A program made the translations under genes and the position numbers. From NCBI GenBank assembly GCA_002395925.1, contig DGVM01000191.1, positions 63,886-127,885 of the forward strand: a stretch of DNA of 64,000 nucleotides. The letters are read 5' to 3'. Positions 26,585 to 34,307 of this stretch are shown here, in pieces. The notes under the pieces are model-generated. The model was not told the origin of the DNA and searched no databases. It was given only the letters and a program-made list of their open reading frames with translations. Position 1 is the stretch's first letter, and every line of letters begins with the position of its first letter. This DNA is from Bacteroidales bacterium UBA4284 (GTDB lineage: Bacteria > Bacteroidota > Bacteroidia > Bacteroidales > UBA932).

Positions 26585-28042
26585 ATGAAACGATTCTTCA
26601 TACTGCTGTCATTTGCCTTTGTGCTGGTTTCTTGTGCACAGCGCGGGGCCGCTCCTGCCCTCTTGTGGGGCGGTGAGATGCACAATTCCAACGCCTCCAC
26701 GCCGGAGTCGATAGATGCATCGCTGGACCTGGCCGCGGAGCTTGGTTACAATACTGTGCTTGCGCCCGTAAGCTGGGAGCTGTTGGAGCCGGTGCAGGGC
26801 CGGTTTGACTTTTCGCTGGTGGATTATCTCTTGAAGGCGGCAGACAAACGGAATCTGTATCTGGGCCTTCTGTGGTTTGGCACGTGGAAGAACGGTGAGT
26901 CCTCCTACCCGCCGCTTTGGGTCAAGGGCGATACCGCCACCTATTTCCGGGCGCCGACCGATGTGGCGGAGAAGACTGGTCCCATCTCGCCTTTCTGCGA
27001 AGCAGCCCGTGAGGCCGACGCTACTGCTTTCAAGGCCCTGATGGCACATCTTAAAAAGGCCGATACAGCCCGTCGCGTCCTCTGCGTCCAGGTAGAAAAT
27101 GAAGTGGGAGTATTTGCCGAACGGGATTATTCTCCCGCCGGCATCAAGGCATGGGAGGAGAGCTCCTGGAGCCGCTCCGACGATCCGCTGGCCCCGCAAT
27201 ACTTTATGGCTGAGGCCTATGCGCGCTATGTGGATGCAGTTGCCGCCGCCGGAAAGGAAGCTTACGACATTCCCCTTTTCACCAACGCCTGGCTGGCCGA
27301 TGCCGACAAGGCCTACGGCAAATACCCCAACGGAGGCCCCCGCGTGGCCGTTCTGGACGTCTGGAAAAAGAACACTCCTCACCTGGACTGGCTCTCTCCG
27401 GATATCTACGGCCCGGATTTGAGGGAAATGTGCGCGGCGTACGCCGACGGCCAGCCCCTCTTTATTCCGGAAACCAATTGTAAGGCCGGGCGATACTGGT
27501 ATGCCTTGGGAGAAGCCGGCGCGAAGGGCGTATTCGGCTTCGGCTATGAGGAACACTTCGATGACCCTTATTTCACCGCCGAGTGCAAGGTGATTTCCGA
27601 GATGATGCCGCTTGTCTGTGAAGGGCACCCCATGCGCGGCTTTGTGCGTATCGACAAAAAGGACGCCCCCGACTCGGTATTCGCCCTGTCTTTGGGCAAT
27701 TACACTTTCTGCGTCCACTGCATAGAAGGGGAGAAAAACGCTCACGGTATCATTGTCCAGACTGCTCCGGACGAATTTACCGTCGCCGGCGTCGGAGCCT
27801 GGATAGACTTCGGCCCGTCGGCGAGAATCGCCTTCTGCGAGGAACTGCGTGACGGCCGGCGCTGGCAGGTGCTCAACGGCGACGAAACCGGCCACCACAA
27901 CATGCTCTACCTCCGCGGCCGGCTTGACCTCCCGGATGGCGCCCCCTGCTACGGTCTCAGCTTCCAGCGCCGCTTCCGTCCCGCCTGCCAGGAACTCTTC
28001 AAAGTCTCCGGCATCTACCGGATCAAACTCTATAACTTATGA
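26585..28042 (+). CDS. GH35-like glycosidase lipoprotein (beta-galactosidase type)
   Basis: The 485-residue lipoprotein (VLVSCAQRG, Cys17) has a GH-A TIM barrel beginning with LLWGGEMHNSNASTPESID. It has LGYNTVLAPVSWELLEPVQG, the acid/base Glu in VLCVQVENEVGV, and a nucleophile candidate in LFIPETNC. The layout matches GH35-like enzymes that carry a DUF5597-type C-terminal domain (here about 345-485). beta-Galactosidase is the most common activity of the group, not proven here. It starts 9 bases after the oxidoreductase, one of the few non-overlapping junctions, and overlaps the next gene by four bases. Confidence 0.75.
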   Translation: MKRFFILLSFAFVLVSCAQRGAAPALLWGGEMHNSNASTPESIDASLDLAAELGYNTVLAPVSWELLEPVQGRFDFSLVDYLLKAADKRNLYLGLLWFGTWKNGESSYPPLWVKGDTATYFRAPTDVAEKTGPISPFCEAAREADATAFKALMAHLKKADTARRVLCVQVENEVGVFAERDYSPAGIKAWEESSWSRSDDPLAPQYFMAEAYARYVDAVAAAGKEAYDIPLFTNAWLADADKAYGKYPNGGPRVAVLDVWKKNTPHLDWLSPDIYGPDLREMCAAYADGQPLFIPETNCKAGRYWYALGEAGAKGVFGFGYEEHFDDPYFTAECKVISEMMPLVCEGHPMRGFVRIDKKDAPDSVFALSLGNYTFCVHCIEGEKNAHGIIVQTAPDEFTVAGVGAWIDFGPSARIAFCEELRDGRRWQVLNGDETGHHNMLYLRGRLDLPDGAPCYGLSFQRRFRPACQELFKVSGIYRIKLYNL

Positions 28043-29457
28043 AAAAGAGCCTTCTGACACTATGCGTTCTGGCCTTTATCCTGCCTTTGAGCGCGCAGGT
28101 GGGCCCCTCCGTCACGTACGAGAAGTTCCTGCAGGCCGCGCCGCCCCTCACGCAGGTGGGATTTCTCGAGGCCGATGCTTCGCTTCGCGCAGGGCGCTGG
28201 TCTATAGGTTGCGAATGCCTGGACAGGGATATGGCCATCTTCGATGAATACAAGCAGTATGTGGGGCAGTTGGGAGTCGGTTACGCCCGCATCCAGAGCG
28301 GCTGGGCCAAGACGGAGACGGAGAAGGGCAAATATGACTTTGCATGGCTCGACGCCATTGTGGACGGCCTCTTGGAGCAGAATGTCCAACCTTGGATGTG
28401 CCTTTGCTATGGCAATCCTATTTATGGAGACGGCAACACCCTTGGCAATGCAATTCCCTCGGACCTCGGTCCCTGGAAAAAGTATGTGCAGGCCGTCGTG
28501 GAGCACTTCAAGGGTCGTGTGCACTGTTACGAAGTCTGGAACGAGCCCAACATTTCCGTGAATGCCGGGCATCCAGAGCGTTATGTAAAACTTCTCAAGG
28601 CCACTTCCCCCATTATCCGCAAGGCCGATCCGTCGGCAAAGATTGCAGCCTTTGCCCTGGCATCGCTGGATTACGCGTTTCTGGACGAGGCCCTCAAGGC
28701 GCTGAGCCCGGGGCTCTTTGATATCGTGAGCCTTCACAAGTATTTTGAAAACCCGGACGAGGGGGACTACGATTTCCGCCTCCTCACCGAAAGGGTGCAT
28801 GCCTTCGACCCTTCCGTGAAGGTCGTGATGGGCGAAAGCGGCTGTCCGTCGGAACTGGGCTGGGCGCATGCGCTCAAATTCAATGAATGGACGGAGTATT
28901 CCCAGGCGAAGGTGATTCTCAGGCGCATGGCCTGCGACTTTGCGCTGGGCCAGCCGTCTTCCATCTTCACCATGGTGGACCTGGTGTATCCGGATTTCCG
29001 CCAGTCCTTCGGCCTTCTTTGCACCAGCCTCAAGGGCAAGGTGATTTACAAAAAGCCCTCGTTCTACGCCGTCAGGAACATGGTGAACCTGCTGCCGGAC
29101 ACAGTGGAACCTGTTGAAGTATCCTTTACTTCCTCCATCAAGGAGCCGGTTAAGGTGACCGGGCTTCAGAAAGACGGCAAACTCATCGGCGCCATGCTGT
29201 ATCTTTCCGGGAACAAGCCGTCATCGGCCTTGGAATGGCAGAAGGCACGTATTGCCATAGAAGGGCTCAAACTCGATAACCCTGTCCTGGTGGAACCCGT
29301 CACCGGGCGCATCTTCTCCCTGGACCGCTACCACTACTCGCCCAACAACCCTACCAGAACCTACAGCCTCCCCGTATGGGACAGCCCGGTGTTCTTGCTG
29401 GAGCGTAGTGCTGTAATATCGACTTCCTCCAATACAGAATGGCATCATGAGTGGTAA
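28039..29457 (+). CDS. GH39-like clan-A glycosidase
   Basis: The 472-residue protein has a signal peptide (LAFILPLSAQVG). The barrel shows GVGYARIQSGWAKTETEKGK, the acid/base motif YEVWNEPN and the nucleophile motif VVMGESGCPSE, with VSLHKYFENPDEG between them. This is clan GH-A, closest in appearance to GH39-type or unassigned cellulase-like enzymes. A C-terminal sandwich follows from about 365. beta-Xylosidase or a related exo-activity is possible; I cannot choose. The start overlaps the GH35-like stop (ATGA) and its end overlaps the GH3 start by 11 bases. Confidence 0.65.
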   Translation: MKKSLLTLCVLAFILPLSAQVGPSVTYEKFLQAAPPLTQVGFLEADASLRAGRWSIGCECLDRDMAIFDEYKQYVGQLGVGYARIQSGWAKTETEKGKYDFAWLDAIVDGLLEQNVQPWMCLCYGNPIYGDGNTLGNAIPSDLGPWKKYVQAVVEHFKGRVHCYEVWNEPNISVNAGHPERYVKLLKATSPIIRKADPSAKIAAFALASLDYAFLDEALKALSPGLFDIVSLHKYFENPDEGDYDFRLLTERVHAFDPSVKVVMGESGCPSELGWAHALKFNEWTEYSQAKVILRRMACDFALGQPSSIFTMVDLVYPDFRQSFGLLCTSLKGKVIYKKPSFYAVRNMVNLLPDTVEPVEVSFTSSIKEPVKVTGLQKDGKLIGAMLYLSGNKPSSALEWQKARIAIEGLKLDNPVLVEPVTGRIFSLDRYHYSPNNPTRTYSLPVWDSPVFLLERSAVISTSSNTEWHHEW

Positions 29458-31600
29458 ATGGTTATTGTGGACTTCGCTCGTGCTTGTCGCCTGCACGGCT
29501 GTTGAAACCAAGGACGGCTATCAGGAGCTTGTCCAGAAGGGCGGGGCCACGCTCACTTATACAGATGTTCCGCTACTGCGTGAGGGCGTCAAAAGCTTCA
29601 AAGACCACAATCGCAACGGGGTGCTGGACCCTTATGAGGACTGGCGGCTCTCACCGGAGGAACGGGCGGCCGATCTGGCGGCCAAACTGCCGCCGGAGTA
29701 TCTTTCCGGCCTGATGACCATCGGCCATACCGTGAATGTGCCCGGCATTTCGTCCATGAGCGTGAGCGGCATCACCTATAACGGAAAGCCCTATCAGGAG
29801 AGCGGTGCCGAGCCGTCGGATATCTGCGACAGGCTGCACGACGCCCTCGTGAACTTTGATACCCGCCAGATTCTGCTGGCTCATTCCGACGGGCCCGAAA
29901 CCATCGCCCGCTGGAACAACAAGGTGCAGGCGCTTTGCGAGAGCCTGCCATGGGGTATTCCCTCCCTCAACTGTACAGACCCGCGCAATGAAATCAAGGC
30001 TACCGACGAGTTCAACGCCGGTTCCGGGGGCATCTGTTCACAGTGGCCAACGCCGCTTGGACTTGCTGCAACATTCGATACTACCATTGTCATCAACTTC
30101 GCACGGACCGTCAAGCGAGAATATCGCGCCCTGGGCTTTGGGACGGCGCTTTCTCCCCAGGCCGACCTGGCCACAGATCCACGCTGGAGACGTGTGTCGG
30201 GCACTTTCGGGGAGAATCCGGAGCTAGTCCGGCAGCTGTCATCGGCATACATCCATGCCATGCAACCCGAGGTGAACTGCATAGTCAAGCACTGGCCGGG
30301 TGGCGGAGCAGGTGAGGGCGGAAGGGACGCTCATCTTTCCATCGGCAAGTATGCCGTATTCCCGGGCGGACGGCTCAAAACGCACATGGACGTTTTCTGC
30401 CTGGAGGCAGGCGGCGTAATGCCGTATTATACTGTTTCTTACGGGCAGGATCCTTCTGGTGAGAATGTGGGAAACAGTTACAGCAGCTATATCATCGATA
30501 CACTTCTAAAGAAACAATACGGATACGAAGGGATTGTCTGTACGGACTGGGGCATCGTTGCGGACTACAACGGCGACCCTCTCACCACCGGCGGCAAATG
30601 CTATGGCGTGGAGGCGCTTACCAAAGGAGAACGCATCCTGAAGGCGCTGGAAGCGGGTGTGGACGAGTTTGGCGGGACCGTTTATGCTTCCTGGATTATG
30701 GAGGCATATCAACTCTGGTGCGATAAATACGGAGCGGCTTCGGCACGGACGCGCTGGGAAGACTCGGCGCGGAAAAACCTTGTTTCCTTCTTCCGTAGCG
30801 GCGTTTTTGAGAATCCTTACCGGGATCCTGCAGTGGCTCTAGACGTGCTTTCTGACCCAGAGGCACAGGCGCTCGGGGAGGAAGCCCAGCGGAGAAGCGT
30901 CGTGATGCTTAAAAACCGTGGGGGCTCACTTCCCGTACAGACTGGCGCCAAGGTATATATCCCGCAGCGCAAAATCCCCGGCGTCTATTCCATGACCGGT
31001 CGCCTGAAGAAAGCGCCGTATGTTGGCTATTCCATAGATACTGCGGAAGTCGCCCGGCATTATACACTGGTTGAAGACCCTTCAGAGGCCGATTTTGCGC
31101 TGGTAGCGATTACAGAACCTGAAGGAGGCATTGGCTACAAGGATGGTCAGTACATGCCCATCTCCTTGCAGTATTCGGCCTATACCGCTACCCGGGCCAG
31201 AGCCGTTTCCATTGCCGGCGGCGACCCGGCGGAGCAGAGTACCAACCGCAGCTACAGAGGACGGCGCATTGATGTGGAAAACGCATCGGATCTTTCCCTT
31301 GTGAAAGAAACCAAAGCGCTGATGGGAGAAAGGCCGGTTGTCGTCCTTCTTCAGACCACCCGTCCTATAGTGATGGAGTTTGAACCCTGGGCCGATGCCA
31401 TCCTCGTTGCGTTCGGGGTGCGGAGCAAGGCTTTTCTGGAAGTTGCCTCCGGCGTCTACAGGCCCACGGGCCGCCTTCCCATGCAGTTCCCCGCATCAAT
31501 GGACGAGGTAGAAATGCAACGGGAAGATGTCCCTGAGGATATGACCCCTTGGCAGGACACCGAGGGAAACACTTATGATTTTGGATTTGGGTTATTATGA
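29447..31600 (+). CDS. GH3 family beta-glycosidase lipoprotein (first of two)
   Basis: The 717-residue lipoprotein (SLVLVACTAV, Cys16) has the GH3 N-terminal barrel with KHWPGGGAGEGGRDAH and the nucleophile Asp367 in VCTDWGIVADY, then the alpha/beta sandwich (RRSVVMLKNRGGSLPV). A calcium-loop-like stretch, DHNRNGVLDPYEDW, precedes the barrel, as in many Bacteroidota GH3 enzymes. beta-Glucosidase or beta-xylosidase activity on imported or surface oligomers is expected. It is clearly related to the second GH3 at 34304 (shared GQDPSGENVGN, IAGGDP and STNRSYRG), so the two may come from duplication with GH10 and the symporter in between. Confidence 0.88.
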   Translation: MSGKWLLWTSLVLVACTAVETKDGYQELVQKGGATLTYTDVPLLREGVKSFKDHNRNGVLDPYEDWRLSPEERAADLAAKLPPEYLSGLMTIGHTVNVPGISSMSVSGITYNGKPYQESGAEPSDICDRLHDALVNFDTRQILLAHSDGPETIARWNNKVQALCESLPWGIPSLNCTDPRNEIKATDEFNAGSGGICSQWPTPLGLAATFDTTIVINFARTVKREYRALGFGTALSPQADLATDPRWRRVSGTFGENPELVRQLSSAYIHAMQPEVNCIVKHWPGGGAGEGGRDAHLSIGKYAVFPGGRLKTHMDVFCLEAGGVMPYYTVSYGQDPSGENVGNSYSSYIIDTLLKKQYGYEGIVCTDWGIVADYNGDPLTTGGKCYGVEALTKGERILKALEAGVDEFGGTVYASWIMEAYQLWCDKYGAASARTRWEDSARKNLVSFFRSGVFENPYRDPAVALDVLSDPEAQALGEEAQRRSVVMLKNRGGSLPVQTGAKVYIPQRKIPGVYSMTGRLKKAPYVGYSIDTAEVARHYTLVEDPSEADFALVAITEPEGGIGYKDGQYMPISLQYSAYTATRARAVSIAGGDPAEQSTNRSYRGRRIDVENASDLSLVKETKALMGERPVVVLLQTTRPIVMEFEPWADAILVAFGVRSKAFLEVASGVYRPTGRLPMQFPASMDEVEMQREDVPEDMTPWQDTEGNTYDFGFGLL

Positions 31601-33138
31601 AAAGATTCGTGTTATTGACCCTTGCTTTATTGTGTGCATCCCTAGCCTTTGCTCAGCCGGCCATACCGCACCGGGCGTCGGAAGATACGCAAGGGGTGAT
31701 GAGCCCTGCCTACTGGGCTTTGTGGAACGATGAGGTCCAGGCGCGGATCGATGCCGACATCGAGCGCAACCGTAAGGCCGATGGCTTTGTCAAAATCCCC
31801 GGCCTCAAGCGTGGTACGCCGGTTCAGGTGGAACAGGTCTCATCGGCTTTCCTCTTTGGCGCCTCCACGTTCAACTTTAACCAATTGGGGACGCCGGAGG
31901 CAAATGAGCGCTATCGGGAGCTATTCGGGACGCTGTTCAACCGGGCTACGGTGGGGCTTTATTGGCGCGATTTCCAATGGTTCCGTGAGTCGCCCATGCG
32001 TTACAGTGGCGAATTCCGTGATAGCGAAGAATACTGGAATACGTTCAAGAAGAAACCGTTTGCCCAACCACATTGGCGGCGTCCGGCTTCAGACCCCATC
32101 GTGGAGTGGTGCGCCGCGCATGGGGTTGCCGTGCACTTGCATCCCCTGGCCTGGGGCAGCGGCACCAACAATCCCCGTTGGTTGCACCAGTTGGCGCCAT
32201 ATTCCGAACGGTCCCTGTTGGATTCCCTGGAAGACGTTTCCCTGTTTGAAAGCAAGGTCCCGCGCTCTGCGCGCTATGAGTCCCTTTCCCCTGCGGAACT
32301 CTCACAGCTGCTTCCCGGATACGGGAAGGCTCTTGGAGACACCTTTGACGCCCATGTGCGTAATATAATTGACCATTACAAAGACCATCCGGCAGTGACC
32401 AGCTATGACGTGGTGAACGAAAGTTGCAAGGACTGGCGTGCGGGCGTACAGGTTCCAGGGGACCTTTTTACCAAAAGCCGCTATATGCTGCTCCCCGGAG
32501 ATTATACCCGCCGGACTTGGCGCATCGCGGATGAGATGATTCCGCAAACCCAGCTGAAATGCATCAACGACTATGTAGATACGGACGACTATACCCGCCA
32601 GGTGCAGACGCTGCTGGAGGAGGGGTATGGTGTACAGGCCATCGGCTCCCAGATGCATCTTTATGACCCGGATCAGTGCCGCCAGATTGCCGAAGGCGCC
32701 GCCATTCAGACACCGGAGTACGTTTGGGACCTCATGAAACGGCTCTCCGCACCGGATCTTCCCATTTGCATCAGTGAAATTACCATTACAGCCCCCACGG
32801 AAGGGAATCGCGGAGAGATGATTCAGGCCATCATCGCCCGAAACCTTTACCGTCTGTGGTTCAGTGGCGAAAAAATGTTCGCCATCACCTGGTGGAACCT
32901 GGTGGACGGTTGCGGTTTCCCGGGAGAGCCCTCTACGTCGGGCCTTTTTCACCGGGATATGCGCCCCAAAGCGGCCTATAATGCGCTGGAAGAATTGATT
33001 CTTCACGAGTGGCGTACCCGTCTCGAAGTGAAGGCCGGCCGGAGCGGTGAGGTGCGTTGGCGCGGCTTTAAAGGAACTTATCGCTTGAGTTGGAAAGACA
33101 GCCGTGGCGAAGAACATACTGCAATTGTTGACTTATGA
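31597..33138 (+). CDS. GH10 endo-xylanase-like enzyme
   Basis: ATG 31597 overlaps the GH3 stop. The 513-residue protein has a cleaved signal (LLCASLAFAQ). The GH10 barrel has HLHPLAWGSG, the acid/base Glu275 in SYDVVNESCKD, and the nucleophile Glu394 in PICISEITIT, followed by ITWWNLVDGCG. The first motif is standard. The second differs from the usual TELD-type text of xylanases, so substrate may differ from plain xylan. No carbohydrate-binding module is seen. The C-terminal about 50 residues form a short extra strand-rich part. Confidence 0.85.
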   Translation: MKRFVLLTLALLCASLAFAQPAIPHRASEDTQGVMSPAYWALWNDEVQARIDADIERNRKADGFVKIPGLKRGTPVQVEQVSSAFLFGASTFNFNQLGTPEANERYRELFGTLFNRATVGLYWRDFQWFRESPMRYSGEFRDSEEYWNTFKKKPFAQPHWRRPASDPIVEWCAAHGVAVHLHPLAWGSGTNNPRWLHQLAPYSERSLLDSLEDVSLFESKVPRSARYESLSPAELSQLLPGYGKALGDTFDAHVRNIIDHYKDHPAVTSYDVVNESCKDWRAGVQVPGDLFTKSRYMLLPGDYTRRTWRIADEMIPQTQLKCINDYVDTDDYTRQVQTLLEEGYGVQAIGSQMHLYDPDQCRQIAEGAAIQTPEYVWDLMKRLSAPDLPICISEITITAPTEGNRGEMIQAIIARNLYRLWFSGEKMFAITWWNLVDGCGFPGEPSTSGLFHRDMRPKAAYNALEELILHEWRTRLEVKAGRSGEVRWRGFKGTYRLSWKDSRGEEHTAIVDL

Positions 33139-34307
33139 AAAAGATAAAACTTTCCCTCTTTGTAAAGGTCCTTATCGCCATTGCCATCGGTTCGCTTCTC
33201 GGACTCATCGCTCCGGACTGGCTTGTGCGGCTTTTCAAGACCTTCAACGTGCTGTTTGCGCAGCTTCTCAAGTTCATCGTCCCGCTCCTGGTGCTTGGTC
33301 TGGTGACGCCGGCCATTTACGGGCTCGGCAAGGGTGCCGGAAAGATGCTGCTCGTCGTGGTGGGCGTGGCTTACGTGTCCACCGTCCTGGCGGGGCTCTT
33401 CGCATACGGCAGCGCATCCGCCCTGTTCCCGCATATCCTCGGGGTGGGCGACCTGCAGACCGATGCTGCGACTGCAAAGACCTTCGAACCCTATATTGAC
33501 CTCAAGATAAAGCCGCTCTGCGATATGCTCACGGCCCTGTGCCTATCTTTCATGATTGGCATCTGCTGCATCTACATCAAGGGCGACACCCTCAGAAACT
33601 GGTTCAATGAGTTTGGCGAGGTGGTCAAGATGACCATCGAGAAGGCCATCATCCCCCTGATGCCGCTTTACATCCTTACCATGATGTGCGAGATGAGCGC
33701 ATCCGGCAAGATGGCGGTGGTGATGGGCTCCGGAGTGAAGGTCATCGCAACGGGCGTCGTACTTTCCATACTCTATCTTGTCGTCCAGTATGTGATTGCG
33801 GGCATCATTGCGGGTAAAAACCCCTTCAAATGCCTCTGGAATATGTTCCCGGCATATCTGACGGGCTTTTCAATCTGTTCGTCTTCGGCAGTGATTCCGG
33901 TAACCACCAAATGCACACTTAAGAACGGCGTATCGGAAGAAGTCGCCGATTTCGTGGTGCCGCTCTGTTCCAACGTGCACATGTGCGGCTCCGTAATCAA
34001 GCTTGCCACTACGGCCGTTGCGGTCGCCCTCATGGTGGGACAGCCCATTTCCTTCGGCCTGTTCTTTAACTTCATGCTTATACTTGCAGTGGCTACCGTT
34101 GCTTCGCCGGGCGTCATGAGCGGTGTCCTCATGGCCTCCGTCGGCTTCCTCGAGAGCATGCTGGGATTCACTCCCGAGATGACGGCTCTCCTCATGACCA
34201 TCTACCTTGCCCTGGACGGCTACGGCCCTGCCTGCAACGTTACCGGCGACGGTGCCATCGCCCTTGGCGTGGATCGTTTTTTCAAAAAACAAATGCCCGC
34301 ACAATGA
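33135..34307 (+). CDS. Sodium:dicarboxylate (DAACS/SLC1-type) symporter
   Basis: The 390-residue protein has about eight hydrophobic segments and the re-entrant loop features of the family: CSSSAVIPVTTKC (serine-rich hairpin 1 motif), VPLCSNVHMCGSVIKL (the motif that follows) and DGYGPACNVTGDGAIA (the NxxGD motif near the C-terminus). It should be an inner-membrane symporter of a small organic anion or sugar acid. It is coupled by ATGA overlaps to GH10 and the second GH3, which suggests it carries a product of this locus, perhaps a sugar acid made by the FAD oxidoreductase; that link is inference. Confidence 0.88.
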   Translation: MKKIKLSLFVKVLIAIAIGSLLGLIAPDWLVRLFKTFNVLFAQLLKFIVPLLVLGLVTPAIYGLGKGAGKMLLVVVGVAYVSTVLAGLFAYGSASALFPHILGVGDLQTDAATAKTFEPYIDLKIKPLCDMLTALCLSFMIGICCIYIKGDTLRNWFNEFGEVVKMTIEKAIIPLMPLYILTMMCEMSASGKMAVVMGSGVKVIATGVVLSILYLVVQYVIAGIIAGKNPFKCLWNMFPAYLTGFSICSSSAVIPVTTKCTLKNGVSEEVADFVVPLCSNVHMCGSVIKLATTAVAVALMVGQPISFGLFFNFMLILAVATVASPGVMSGVLMASVGFLESMLGFTPEMTALLMTIYLALDGYGPACNVTGDGAIALGVDRFFKKQMPAQ

